The notes under the pieces were generated by a model. That model was not told where the DNA came from, searched no databases, and worked only from the letters and a program-made list of their open reading frames with translations. A program made the translations under genes and the position numbers. From Lepiota brunneoincarnata (lineage: Eukaryota; Basidiomycota; Agaricomycetes; Agaricales; Agaricaceae), in contig JAEBUN010000002.1 in assembly GCA_023014365.1 (NCBI GenBank), positions 1,798,001 through 1,862,000 on the forward strand: DNA of 64,000 nucleotides, written 5' to 3'. This document shows, one piece after another, positions 23,029 through 35,770 of the stretch. How positions within the stretch are numbered: position 1 is the stretch's first letter; each line of letters starts with the position of its first letter.

Positions 23029-26000
23029 TCAGGCCTCTGCAACCTCTCGACGCAACATCTCTCCGATATCTCTGTAAAACTCCAAGCACTCTGGGTTCGA
23101 CAGCGTCGCAGGGTTGACACTAGATAACAGTGCTCCATTGATAATCTGTACAAAGTCAAAACTTGAGGACCACGCATTTCCGTGTCACTTGTCGGGCTTG
23201 CCTTTTTAACCAACACCTCCACACGCTTGCCGTTGAGGGTATACGGGATGTCAAGGGCTTGGATTACCTAAGATTCGGGGTAATCCATGACAGTCGGAAC
23301 TCGTCCGGGGGACAAAACTCACTCGTGCCGGGACATGTCGAGGACTCCTTCTTGATCGAATCTCTCCCTTGATGCTCTGTTCCAGTTCAGCCGACAGTAT
23401 TTGTCCCGGAGGAAGTTTGATAAACAGCACAACACGTTCGTCAATTCCGCCATCAATCTTCTGCCCCACAGCCAGGGAGTCCACAAGGAATGAATCTGGC
23501 CTAGAAACGTTCGAGAAACACATATCCAGAACATCATATATCTCAGACGACCCAAAGCGAATTCCTCCGGGGTTTCTGGAAACCGAGGGTCAGCTGATCT
23601 GAGTCCCTCTCCAATGTAATCAGGGATACTGACAGAACACCATCCGAGCGTCCAAGCATGATAAGCCCTCCACCATTTCCGGCCTTCGAACGTGTGATGA
23701 CAACGTGATCACCATGGTCTTATGAACACACGGGCGAGACCCGAAAGAAGATAAATCAACAGCTCCCGATGATACACATAGGGAAATTGGTAGAAACTTA
23801 CACCACACACCCTCATATTCGGCGAAGTAAGCCTGGTGGAACCTTATTTTCGCCGCAGCAACATCTTCTTCGGCACCAAAACCGGGGAGTGGCCAGAAAC
23901 CCAGCGGCATACAAGGGAACGGTTTCAGGCAGACCAGTTCTCCTTCTTCGCCAGGTGGATTCTGTGTTCCCATCGGGGAGAAACTCTCGATTGCCATGCC
24001 AAGCATCCTACACTGTATTTCCCCTCGGTACACAGGAAGTGCTGCGTTCATGCCAGCAAATAAAGAACATATGTCGGTCCCTCCTGCAACGGGGTGATTC
24101 ATTGTAATCTGGCAGTGTCGTGAATACCATCAAACCCTTACCCGTGATAGAACCTAGTAATACATTTGGGTGGATGTGTTCATAAACGAAGTCGAAGAGA
24201 ATGGGCGCCAGGGGGGAACCGGTGGAATAGATGTGGCGTAGTGTGCTGAGCTTGTGGTGCTGTCGAGGATGATACACTTTCTGCTCATAGGGGAAACAAT
24301 CACCACCGTTGTCAGTGGTGAGTGAGAATCCCGTTCGTTCAGGGTCTGGGTGTATATTAGGCGCTCAAGGAGCTTGCTTACCGAAAGCTGGTCAAGATAC
24401 TTTGCACTGGTTCCAAAAATAGTGATGCCAAGGTCATCCACGAGCGTCCAGAGGAAACTTGGGTCACGCAAGGGACTGCCATCATAGAGGACTAGGGTGC
24501 TTCCTAAGCTCAGGCCACTTACTAGAAAGTTCCACATCATCCACCCCCTATATGACAAGAGAGATGTGAGAAATCATTCCACATGACGCCCAGGACAGAG
24601 GGCAAAAGAGGGGCGGACGTAGTGGTGTAGTAGAAGAAGACGTCGTCCGGTTGCAAGTCACCGCAAATTGCAAACTCCTTCTTGGCTTGTAACAACATCC
24701 CTCCTGTGCGATGAACGATAGGTCTAAATTAGGTTAGATTGCGTGAGCGACCTCTCCGGGGTTGCGGAGGGAACAGCAACGCACTTGGGCTTCCCCGTTG
24801 TCCCGCTACTGAAGAGAACCCATAACGGAGCATCAAAAGGAAGGTGCTTCCACTCTATCTCCCCCTGGGGAGTGAGACCTAATTTACATTTCCGACCTTC
24901 TTCCAGGAACGCCTCCCATCCGACCCATCCGGATTCCCAATGAGAGCGGTCCTCAGGTTGAGGGATAGCATGGATGATAACGACTGTCGGCGAATCTCCC
25001 TTGACCCTTGCGGCGAGACCGGCAAGTAACTGAGACACTTTGGGCAGGTGGTGGTGGAGTCTGTTATTATAGCTAGATATGTGAAATTAGAAGCGGCGGC
25101 GGCGGCGTGTTCCTGTGAGTTCATACGGAATCTGAGATTGGCCGGGAAGGGTGGGGGAACGCTTACACGACGGCATCGACAGCGAATATGATGGTGGGCT
25201 GGACTTGTTCAAAGCTTGTGGTCCATAAGCGATATCAGTAATCAAGTTGGAGCCGCAATATGTGGGATTACCGTTCCAGGACACCTTCAGATCCAAAGTC
25301 TGCAGCTGCGCTTACCCAGATTCCACCAATGGCCGTGGTAGCGAGGCAAGCAACAACATTTTCCTACGTGAATAATAAAGAAATTAATTTCCACAGTCGC
25401 AGCAGGGTGGGTATGGGTATGGAGTGGGCAGACGTGGGAGCGTGGTGGGGTCCCGGGTAGAGGAGGCACTCACAATGCAATTAGAGGAGTAGGAGGCGAT
25501 GCGGTCACCGGGTTTAACCCCGTGGCGAAGCAAGGCAGATACAAGGCCAGACACGAGGGCGTAGAGGTCAGCGTAGGAGCACTGACGTGGATGTGGATGT
25601 GGAATCTCCGGAGTTGGTTCAGCTATGAAAGCATGACGAGGATCAGACATAGGACAAGCGAGTGGATATGAAAGAAAGACCGACTGGCTTGTATGAGGGC
25701 TATTCTATCGGCAGAACGGCAATGCAACATATTCTCCGCCCAGTTGAGCCGAGCATTGCGAAACCTAGAACAAGAATGGGACCAGCTGAGGTGAACTGCA
25801 AAAGGCGAACGAACCAAGGCGGATTAGCAGAAGGAAGCGCTGAAGTGTCTACGATATGATCGCCTTTGTGGCCGATGATGCCGACGCGATCCCAAACCAG
25901 GCTCCAAAATTTGTCGATACTGTGGGTTGACCAGGCATAAAGATCTTGGTAGTCGCGTAAATTGGACGCGTAGGTTTGATTGACAATGTCGAGAAAGCGG

Positions 26001-26062
26001 AAAGTGGGGGTGGCTTCGGGGCTGGGTGGTTGAAAGAGGGGGTTGTGAGGAGGTCGAGACAT
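23029..26062 (-). CDS. AACS: Acetoacetyl-CoA synthetase
   Basis: Acyl-AMP-forming ligase making acetoacetyl-CoA from acetoacetate, ATP and CoA in the cytosol. It starts [17 protein letters not shown] at 26062. N-terminal exons give [19 protein letters not shown] and [10 protein letters not shown]. The middle reads [35 protein letters not shown] and the ATP loop [14 protein letters not shown] (about 24815). The motif [19 protein letters not shown] follows across an intron, then STGSPL and [11 protein letters not shown], an AACS-type A5 motif. Later come [15 protein letters not shown] and [20 protein letters not shown] with the hinge Asp. The end is [13 protein letters not shown], with the catalytic Lys, then REVAEA before the stop at 23029. 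About a dozen exons. Family assignment is firm; inner splice sites are approximate. Confidence 0.93.
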
Positions 26063-26342
26063 TGGTTGAGTGGTGAGCGTTCGGGATGAAGATGTGGGCC
26101 GAGCAGAAAAGGATGATGACACGGAGTTGCGCCAATGAGAGGACACAAAAAGTTGATTACAAGAGGTGTTATTGGGGAAGAGATAATAATAAATCATTTC
26201 TAAATGCGCACGTTCGAGAATCTCGATCTCCGGCAGTTTATCCCAGCCAAGCCCTGCCAAGAACGGACAGACCACCACCTTAAATTCCCCGTCACCGCCT
26301 TTTTCTTGGTCCCCATCCTTTCTTCTCGCTTTTGCCTCCCAC

Positions 26343-26852
26343 ATGGATAGAATCATTCCTCCTCATTCCCCCGAGGCTGCTGCTCACAACCACCTCCAGT
26401 AAGCAAGCTTATTTGTTTCTGTCCATTCATTCCGTCCTTATCACCTTCCCATTGACCAGAGAAAATTGGTTTTCGTGGGACCTCGATAACATAAACGAGG
26501 CCTTCGTCTCCAACTGTGCTTCCTACGCTGCCTTTGACCGTTACGTCAGTGGCACAGACCTGTACATCCTCCCTCGCACACAGGCTGAGCTTGAGAGCAT
26601 CCTGTGCGTACCACCAACACATCTGTTTTAGGTCATCCACTGACTCACTTTCTGTCCAGAAAACGCTATTCTTATGACGCCATCCACAACGCGATAGCGA
26701 AGAGCCGCTCCACCCTTCAGCCAGGCGGGTACAGCCAGAGTAAGTTTTTTTTTTTGATACCAGCCTCCACACGCCCAGCCGCTGATGACCCTTTGTCAGG
26801 TATGCCTACTCGCCGAAAAGTCCATCCGGGACATCCTCAACTCTGGAGATAA
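26343..26852 (+). CDS. Small protein of unknown function, three introns
   Basis: Not recognised. Four exons join in phase at GT-AG sites: MDRIIPPHSPEAAAHNHL, then ENWFSWDLDNINEAFVSNC and DRYVSGTDLYILPRTQAEL, then KRYSYDAIHNAIAKSRSTL, then a short basic end ...HPGHPQLWR. The product is about 110 residues with no signal peptide or membrane segment. Perfect phase at three introns and balanced residue use favour a real gene. It is divergent from AACS across 280 bases and ends about 500 bases before PPN1. Confidence 0.5.
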
Positions 26853-27353
26853 CGTGAATTTCCTCCTTGGCCTCCACCCACTGGAAGATAAAACAACATC
26901 GAAAGACCATACCCCGACACGACCCATTATCACCAAATGATCACGTCATCATCTCCATAACTTATTTTGTCTGGTTTGCACACACACACGCTCTTTATCT
27001 TTCGACCGCACAATACCCCCCACACCCTCCCCTTCTTCATCGATACCGTCTTACTTTTGTAGTGCCAAGCAACTTCATGGTGTACCATTATCAACGTGTA
27101 CCAATATATGCCCTTTATTTTTAGAACCACATCTCCGTCTCGTGCGACAATTTCACGGCCAAGGCCGACTGGTGCTAATTTACTCGAGCCCCCCTCTTCC
27201 CTGCCCCTTACAGATTAGGGTATCGAACGTGCGCGATTTACTCTCCGTTAGGTCTCCTCTCCCTCCTTTGCTGGCCTCTCAACAGCGCTGGCATAGTTTA
27301 TAAGATCATTTGCCACATCCAGCACTCCATTCCTTACTCTTCACACAGCAACG
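26853..27353. other. Intergenic, PPN1 promoter side
   Basis: About 500 bases, pyrimidine-rich towards the PPN1 start. No gene motif seen. Confidence 0.4.
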
Positions 27354-30048
27354 ATGAGGACTGTGGTACCTCTTTTTCTCATGATGGTTTCGGCCGTGGT
27401 CTGCACCCTATGCACGCCAACACAAGTACCGTTTCGGATGGCGTCCGAGGCCGAAACAACTATTACAGCAAGTACGCCGTCATCCTGTGTCTACGGGGCC
27501 CACGTTCCTTAACGCTTATCTTTATCTGAAAAGAACCGAAGAAACTGCATGGGCGCTTCCTGCACATAACAGATATGCATCCAGATCCGTACTATACATT
27601 TCGAGCGTCTACGTCGAGGACTTGTCACGGGAAGAAAGCGAAGAAGAAGCGGGACCGGGCAGGGTATTGGGGGACGCCGTTTGTGTAGGTGGTATTTTGG
27701 AGACTGGGTGGGAGTGTGACCCTCATGGGTTTGTATGCAGCGAATGCGACTCGCCCTTGAGGTTGACCAACTTGACTTTGGACTTTCTGGAGAAGAATTG
27801 GGCAGATGAGATTGATTTCGTCGTATGTAGGTGCTTGCTATCATATCCCTGGACTTGTGGGCTGATTAAACCATTATGCTTCCAAATATGCCTGAACAGG
27901 GACGGGAGATAACGCCCGGTAAGACCATCGCTCTAATAATGGGCTGTGATTGACTGGACTCCAGACATGACGAAGATCATAAGATTCCTCGAACACCGAA
28001 TGAGATTTTTGAGTTGAACAGAGCGGTCGCAATCAAAATGAAGAAGATATTTACGAGAAGGGGTATTCCGGTAGTACCCAGCATAGGTGCGTAAATGGCT
28101 TTTCCTCGCCTTAGGCCTGATGCCATCCCAGCCCATGTCCAGGTAATAACGATATTTGGCGTAAGTCTGACCGCGATACAACCTGAATATCTGGTGCTCA
28201 TCATGCCTATCTAACTTTGTTGGCACCCAAGACAGCGCATGTACGTAATCTCTTATTCCATCAGCTTCAAACCGCTTACCTGATCACAGAACATCATGAC
28301 CCCAGGTACGTGGCATGGGAAAAAGAAACCCATCAGTCATTGTAACTCAACGGTTGTTGTTACCGATTGTTTGATTCTCAGGACCCAACAGCATCACAAA
28401 CGAATTTGTCTCGTATGTGCAAGTTGGTTGGTATTAAGAAAAAAAACCATTGAGAACTCTCCAGCATTTGGAACGCTTTTGTGCCATTTCCGCAACGCCA
28501 AGTGTTCCAGCGCGGTGCATACTACTCAATAGAAGTAATTCCCAATCGCTTGGCAGTGATTTCTTTGAACACTATCTATTTTTTCGACTCGAACAAAGGT
28601 AAGCACCAAATCAACGACTCGAACAGAGATGCTCATCATTTCCCTGGTGGTCAATTTATGATCATGATACCATGATGGTCGCCACCTGAAAGCCGTCGGT
28701 GGGTGTTTGCATCAAGAACGTGATGACCCAGGGAACCTCCAGTTTGATTGGTTGGATGTGCAGTTGAAGATGTACCGCGAAAGGAATATGCAGGTGGATT
28801 TCCTCTCTTTTTTATTTTTATTTATTTATTATTTACCTCGGTATAACCGGTGGTCCATGTGGCTGATACGCTACCCCTCGGCAGGTATACCTATCAGGTG
28901 GGGATATTATCGCTGACTCGTTTCAGGTGAATTTGTATCGCTGATTGATAACATAGGTCATATTCCGCCGTCGCCTGGGATGTATTTTCCGGAATGTGTG
29001 AGTTCCAGAGTAGCTTTAATTGAAGACCCAGTGATGGCTGATCGACGACGTGGATACGGTCGTAGTATGTCCGTTATGCGGAACTGTCGCTACGCTTCCA
29101 GGACACAATTCTGGGACATCTGTATGGGGTAAGCCTGAAATAATTTCTGGCGTGAATGGTAAAATTGGTTAACCCCTTTGTCCAGCACATGAATCTAGAT
29201 TACGTATGTCGCCCCAGTCTGAGCCTTTGAGCGACGGAACTGAATATCATGTCTAGTTTTTCTTCGTTGAGGAGATAGATTTACAAATTATCCCCGACGA
29301 TGAGGATGGGACGACCAACTCCACAGCTCATAACGGGCTGTATGAATCGCTGTTGGCAGAATTTGCACAACTTCCCAAGGCGTCATCGGAAAAAGCGCTG
29401 GATGGCTTGGCAGTTGTGAATGTGGGGCCATCAGTTGTGCCAAATCCGTATTTGCCGTCGTTTAGGATATTCTCGTACAACGTTTCGGATGAGGCGCCTA
29501 AAAAGACGGGAAAAAAGCGCAATCACGGACATCGGAGAGGCAGGCGGGGCGACAAGGACAAGCACTGTAAGGAAGAAGCATACAAGCATTCGTGGAAGTG
29601 CCATTTAAGCGAGCCGTGGCACTCTGATCCGGATGCACCTTCAAGGAAAAATCAGTACTGGACGCCACTTGGATATGCGCAGGTGGGTGTGGTGATTCAA
29701 TGCAAAGCAGTGTTTAATTAGAAATGGGTGGTGCAGTATTATATGGCGGACCTAGAGGAGGCGAACAAGACGCACCCGCCACATTACGAACTCGAGTATG
29801 TGACCTATCCGTTGTCGTGCCTGCGCCCTAAGAAGGGGTCAGGTGACAAGGGGTTCCAGTACCCAGTGCCGTTGCGGCATTTGCCCGACTCGCTGCGAGA
29901 CGCGACGAGGAAGGAGAGCAAATATGCACCGTATGGGATGAAAGATCTGACGATAGGGTCATGGGTGGGGCTTGGGCGGCGGCTAGGGAACGAAGGGCAC
30001 GGGAAGCTGCGAAGGCAGTTCAAGAAGTACATGTTTGTTAGTACATAA
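27354..30048 (+). CDS. PPN1: Endopolyphosphatase (metallophosphatase family), micro-exon gene
   Basis: Vacuolar enzyme that cleaves long inorganic polyphosphate chains internally. The N-terminus has a hydrophobic signal or anchor segment (VPLFLMMVSAVVCTLC). The calcineurin-like core runs in order: RFLHITDMHPDPYYTF (D-x-H metal site), VECDSPLRLTNLTLDFL, WTGDNARHDEDHKIPRT, GNNDIWPHNIMTPGPNS, YSIEVIPNRLAVISLNT followed by IYFFDSNK, then FDWLDVQLKMYRERNM and GHIPPSPGMYFPEC, DTILGHLYGHMN and YFFFVEEID. The C-terminal half has a Lys/Arg/His-rich loop (KKTGKKRNHGHRRGRRGDK) and Cys-containing blocks ending RQFKKYMFVST at 30048. Several exons are tiny: 27900-27918 (19 nt), 28143-28160 (18), 28236-28240 (5) and 28290-28305 (16). 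All have AG/GT borders and keep frame. The identity is beyond doubt. Confidence 0.95.
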
Positions 30049-30293
30049 ACAGAGACAAATAAGGGGGTGTTGTCTTGACGATGGGAGGGGTGATCTGAGC
30101 AACGCAAGACGAGTTTTTCATTTGGAACCCCCCCCCTCCGCGTCGAGGATTGTTGGCAGCCGCATACAATCTCTTCGTTCACGCTCCAGTTCAGTTCTTC
30201 TTCTTTACAGCCAAGGCGCTGCTTGTCTTTGCTCTCTCTCTCTTTCTCGGCTGGCCCGACCCCACCCACTACTGTCCTTTCCCAGAACAAACC

Positions 30294-33285
30294 ATGACCG
30301 CCGTCAATATGCACATGCCCCTTGACTTCCTCCCCCACTCCCGCTCAAACTCGGTCTCTTCCGCCTCCACACACTCTTCCCTCTCTCGTCCCCATTCCTC
30401 CCAAGGTGCTCTTCCCCGCATGCAGGCATCAGGGCCTCCCTCCACAGAAGATATCTACCGTGCCAGCTACCATTTACCCCATCACACCTCCATCCATCCG
30501 GATCCCGTACGCTCACTCTTTTTTCCCCCCTTTCTACGACAACAACTCACACATCTCTCTCTTTCTCTTTCTTTTTCCCATCCCCAGTCTTCTTCTCTAA
30601 AAGGTCCTCTTCGCCCCACCCACAACCGCGTCCGCGCCTCTCCCTATCCCCGGGACAGCGACAGCGTCCACTCCTCTTCCTCAGAGACCGACGAGCTCTC
30701 CATGTACCTCGGCCACCATCACACTCCTGAGTACCAGCCCATGTATGGTGCTCCTCAGACTATGGCCCCCAGCCCAGAGACCATGCATGCCGCCAACGCT
30801 TTTGGGAGGATGGCCATCAGCCAGGATCATGCTCTTGAGAAGCTCGCTGCCAACGTCCGTGCTGCTACCACCACCAGTGCCTCAGACAGGGCAAAGCAAA
30901 TTTTCGTTCAGGCGTGGTATGTTTGCATCTGCTCTCTCTCTGTTCGCTGACCCCTCGCAACTTCTCCTGTAGGCTCACTGCTAATTATGCTCCATATCCT
31001 GATGGAAATGTTCCTCGTCAAGGCCTATACTTCTCATACCGTCGCATTTGCGACCAGTACGGAATTCCACACATCAACACAGCCACGTTGGGCAAGGCTA
31101 TCCGGCTCTGTTTCCCGACTATCAAAACACGGCGCCTGGGTGTCAGAGGGAACAGTAAATATCATTGTCAGTTCTGATCTTCTCTGTCCACTTTGTACAG
31201 TTCTGATTGATTGACGCCCATTGGCAGATTGTGGCATCAGACCCGCAACCACCGCTGAAGCCGAATTTCTCCAAGACTATATTCAAAAGTCAAACAATAA
31301 TGCTGGACAGTCGTCCATTAATGCTGCTCGCCTTGCAAACGAGCAGGCCGAGAATGCCAACAGGACAAACGAGGATGGGTCCGGGGAGGATGATGATGGC
31401 GAAGACTCTGAGGGCAACCACTCGGCAGCTGGGTCAAAACGCAACTCGCTAGTACTATCAAACGAGGTCAAGGGTGCGATTTATGGCGACGACCTCAGTG
31501 ACAAGACGCCCACTGCTGCCACCTTACTTTCTCAGGCTCAGGCTCAACGCCCCGGCACCTATCCATCTCAGGCTTCTATTCGGAGACATCCTCAACAAGA
31601 GCCAATTCTGGCTTCTGTACCTACCCAGTCTCCCCAGTCTCTCAGTACTACACCCAGTTACATCGCTGGTCAGGCTCACCTCTCTGTTCGACAATTCCCC
31701 CATTTCCCTTCTATTGATGAGGCTGTCGGTGCCAACTCAACTTCCACTCATGGCATCGCCGGCCGTGAGGTCTGGGGTTGGTTCCAGGACCACCTTGATG
31801 CCCTCCTCGAAAGCATGAAATCTTTCCGTTTTGACCAGTTTGAGATGCATCTGCGTACATTCTGGTCTAATCTGGGTGGTAATCATCGGGAAGTTGTGCA
31901 CGCGCCAGCAATCGCTGGTTTAATGGCGAAAGCGGATGCTATCGTGTATGATGTAAGCCGTTCCTTTTCGTTGATTCCCTTTCAACCGATCGACGGCGCA
32001 TATGATCCCTAGGAAATTTTGGAAATTCTTCGGTCCCAAATGTTATCGCCGATTCCGCCCACCTCATTAACCAATCTCCGCCAGCTAGCCCTGAAGATGG
32101 AGAAGATTCTTTTGGTTGCCCTGGAGGGGTACGGGAATACTTTCGTAGAACCAAAGGTCGAGTTAGGAGCACGCTTTGGCCATCTTGTCCGTGAGTACCC
32201 CATCTCCCCCCTAATTATGGTATGATGACATGCTCTACTAGTACGTTTCCTTGACATCTATCAGGTCACTCAGGCCTTGAACACCGTCCTCACAAATCCC
32301 AAACAACTTGCTGATATGAAACGTTCTTGGGAAAAGGTCGATTTTGAATCTGTTCGCAACCAATCCGCTTTAGTATGCAACTGCCGTCACGAGGAACTGG
32401 TTCAGTTGTTGGAGGTCGAATTCGTTACTTTGTTGGAAAGCCTGACCAAAAGCAGCGAACCAGTTAGGGAGGTTATGACAGTGGGCAGACAAGTGCTGTG
32501 AGAAACTTATGGGTAGCAGCCGAGTTCACAACACCCTTGAGGAGAGAGGGTGGTATGAGTTCGCGCAGCGTGCTCATTCGGTGGGGTTATGTCACGAGCC
32601 AGGTCATGAGGGATCTCGTATGTCTTATTAATTGCTTTGATCCTGATTCTGTTCCCAGCTAATGAAGAACTTTATTCTCACAGACTATTCGTAGCGATCC
32701 TGCATTTGGAGCCTTCCAAATTCTGAAGCTGTTCCTCGAGTCAGTGTTACTCGTTTCTACAACGACTGTTGCTAATCTGACTTTGTTCCGTCCCCTAACA
32801 GTGACTGGATTGCCGTCAATGTTCTTCGTAGTGTTGCACTCTCAACCAACTCCGTCGCCGCCTCAGTCGAGCCGGTCATGCAGCAGCAGTATTTCACGCT
32901 GTCACCCATGGCTGGGCAGGAGAGTTTCGGGACAATGGACGTCAGACCGAATTCCTTGATGGCTCACACACCAACGACTTCGAGCATGCTTGCTGCGCTT
33001 CAACACGACCCTTTCCCGTCCACTTCCCTGGATCCCACCTCATCGGCGTTTGGTTCCGATGCTTATGGATCCATGCAATACATGGATTCTACAACCACTC
33101 AGGAGGACACTTTGTCTTCAAGCCATCAAGCCGGCCTTACTTTCACCGACTTTTCAGGTCCTGGGAATGCCTTTGATGTGGCCAACTTCCCTCAAGATTT
33201 GGCGATCAGTGCTTCTGCTACTCCGACTAGTGAGTCCGACCATGATGGAGAGTCTGTCAAGACGGAGCAATCCCAGGGTGCCTGA
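30294..33285 (+). CDS. RFX-family winged-helix transcription factor
   Basis: DNA-binding regulator; the yeast relative Crt1/Rfx1 controls DNA-damage and ribonucleotide-reductase genes. The start MTAVNMHMPLDFLPH at 30294 opens a Ser/Pro/His-rich N-terminus. The RFX domain follows AKQIFVQAW and spans introns: LTANYAPYPDGNVPRQGLYF, SYRRICDQYGIPHINTATLG, KAIRLCFPTIKTRRLGVRGN, SKYHYCGI. An acidic Ser/Gln linker follows, then the conserved C-terminal helical region (WGWFQDHLDALLESMKSFRF; SVRNQSALVCNCRHEELVQL; RSVLIRWGYVTSQVMRDL). The last exon is Ser/Thr-rich with several possible phosphorylation sites, ending VKTEQSQGA at 33285. Near 32490-32540 the frame changes. An intron with donor CT|GTGAGAA and acceptor TTGAG fits, but a missing base is also possible. 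Confidence 0.92.
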
Positions 33286-33827
33286 TATGTTTCTTTCGTT
33301 TGCTAAACGCCCATTACGCTGCTTTTTCTTGTCCTTCGGCGCTGAAAGAGAGAGAAGTCCCTACTCTACCTTAAAAACCTGTTCTTGCTCTGCTGCTATC
33401 TACAAATCCTCTGTCCCCTTTCTTGTCTCATAGTTTTCTCATTCGTCATACAGTTGTATCATTGCCCCTTTCCTCGTCTTCGTTCCTGACTCTCCTTAAT
33501 AGTGTATCGGTCTCCATTCTTGCTCGGATTTTTGTCCCGTTCCTTATTTTCTAAATTCTTTGCGTGGTTTCTATCTACTGACTCTTGTTATCAATAGTCA
33601 ACGTATAACAACTCACTCTTGCCTGTTTATTTAACTTATCTGTGTTGTCTAAGGAACTAAGTCAAGTGTTTCCATACATTAACATTTCTTGTGCTGGATA
33701 AACCGGACATGCAAATTTGGATGTTTCCAAGGGTAATATAAGGCATTATGCTAACCAAAAAACAAATTTAAGCAACGTGAAAACAGGACTTTCGTCAGGG
33801 GCATATACAAACCCACGCAAAAGAAAG
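33286..33827. other. Intergenic between convergent genes
   Basis: 542 bases, T-rich after the RFX stop. Holds the 3' ends of RFX and BFR1; no gene seen. Confidence 0.5.
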
Positions 33828-35664
33828 TTATGCAGCGACCTCGTTTTCTTCCACAGCGCCAAGCTCATTCTCCAGTTGATCGTCGGGCACGGGGGCCGAA
33901 AGATTCCCGTCCGTCTGGGGAGTGGGTGCGGGCTCCAAAGGGTTCTCGCCACCGCCGTCGTTAGAAGGTGTGAACTCAGAAGTGGGTGTATCTGCGCCAC
34001 TGGGCGTCACAGACGCTTTGGGATCCTTGCTCGAGTTACTGAGGCGGGCAATCTCTGCTTCAGCTTTGGCGATGTGTTCCGCAGTAACGCGAGCTTGGTT
34101 GGCCTCGAACCAGATTTTCTTGGTGTTGAGATCCTCGATGACGCGAGGAACGTCAGCACTAGAGCTGGGGGCTGGGATGGAGAGTGAGAGGAGGGCAGAG
34201 AGTGTCGAGTAGGATATGTTCAGCTTATCGGATGATGGTACTGATGAGGCGTTTTCGCCTGTTGAAGATTCGTTGGCCTTGGATGCGCCTCCTTTTTTCC
34301 CCCTTTTCCCCTTTCCACCGACAAAATAGTTCTCCTCGTCGTCGCCCTTTTTCTTACGGACCACCGCGCCTTCAGGGACATCTTCGACTTTCCTGATCTC
34401 CAGTTTCGGCACGCTGGCCAGCTCGGGTTTGGCGAAGAGGGAGCCAGTAGATTTGTAGGTGACATTACCGGAGGTCTTGCCTGTGAAGAAGTCGATGAGG
34501 GTTTGGCAATCCTCGATTTGAGCTTGGAAAGCAGGCACAGAGGCTTCGTCGCGTATCCGCTGCGCAATTTCAAGCTTCTTTTGCGTCTCCTCTACCGCAC
34601 GTTGAGCACGCTGCTTCTCGGCACGCCTGGCACGGTCTTCGCTAACCTTGGCCCAGTGCCTGTCGTGTGCATCCCGATAGGCTTGTTGTTTTTCGCGCTT
34701 CTCAGTGAGTAGAGCCTTGATTTGCGAGTTCACAGCGTCACGTTCCTCAAAAAGCTTGTTACGACCAGCATAAGCTTCGTCGGCCTCTTTTTTAATCTCG
34801 TCGAGTTGGGCTTGGATGGTTTCGTATCGATCGGAGATTGCCCTAGCTTCGGGATCATCAAGCTGTTTTCTGAGCTCATCGATTTGCTGACGGTCGGCAT
34901 CAACGGCCTCCTGTTCCGCCTGGAATCCCTCGACAATACGACGACTCCGTTTTATACTGCTGATCTCCTGAAGAGCACGCTTCTCGTCTGCTAGCTTCAT
35001 GTTCCCAGACTCCACCTGTTTCTCCAAGTTTCTATATAAAAATAGACGTGGGCGTCAACCGCAGAACCCTGAAAAGTTCACATACTGAATATGAGCCTCG
35101 ATTTCAGCGATAGTTTTGAAGGGTACTTTTGATTTCGCATTTTGTAGTTCTTTGACCTATGAAACAGAGAAGTCGTAATATAAGCTCGGATCCAGATGAC
35201 ATAATGGAACGGCAAGTGTGTACCTTTTGGTGAACTTTGTCCTGGAGGGATTTGAGTTGTTCTTGCAACTTGCCCCTATTGAGTTTTTTCGAGGACTGGT
35301 GTTCCCGTATGGTATCAAGCTCAGCTTTGAGAGCAGCTCTACGTTCATTTTCAGCAGCTGGCTGAACTGCGAGATTGATTTTTTCCCGAACGACATTCTG
35401 ACATGGCGGAGGGGCTTGTCAGGCACGATGAGTAGTTCTCAACTCGGGGAAACTACTCACCAGCTTGGCCTGAAGAGTATCGATTTCATCCTTGATTCTC
35501 TGCTGCTCCTTGTCGTGTGCCTGCTTGTCGGGCTTGCCACCTGCCAGGACGATGACCTCCCACGTGTCCTTTTTCTCACCCATGGTAGCGGACCCATTGG
35601 CGGGGGGAGATTTCGCCTTGACGGTATCGCTTTGTGCAGAAGCCTTGGACTTTGGGATGGGCAT
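33828..35664 (-). CDS. BFR1: Bfr1-like nuclear segregation / polysome-associated coiled-coil protein
   Basis: Homologue of yeast Bfr1, an mRNP and polysome protein at the ER linked to secretion and ploidy. It starts MPIPKSKASAQSDTVKAK at 35664. The body is almost entirely coiled coil with heptad character (EQQRIKDEIDTLQAKL; EIEAHIQNLEKQVESGNMKL; RALQEISSIKRSRRIVEGFQ, the most conserved block; YETIQAQLDEIKKEADEAY; EKREKQQAYRDAHDRHWAKV). This is followed by FQAQIEDCQTLIDFFTGKT and a Lys/Gly-rich stretch (GGKGKRGKKGGASK). The C-terminal part is Ser/Pro/Glu-rich and ends GAVEENEVAA at 33828. Two or three introns lie near the 5' end; most of the gene is a single 1.2-kb exon. Confidence 0.9.
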
Positions 35665-35770
35665 TGCTTTTTGAGGGGAGCAAAGTGGGAGTAGGACAGA
35701 GACGAGGATGGGAGGTCGAATGTTTATTCTAAATTTTGGGAATGACCGTGTGAAAAAGTCCATCACTTTA

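Noticed and set aside
29805..30338. 177-codon minus-strand frame at the PPN1 3' end
   Set aside because: Antisense to conserved PPN1 coding sequence.
32460..32560. Possible missing base in the RFX gene
   Set aside because: A canonical donor CT|GTGAGAA with acceptor TTGAG keeps phase, so splicing is as likely; not counted among the indels.
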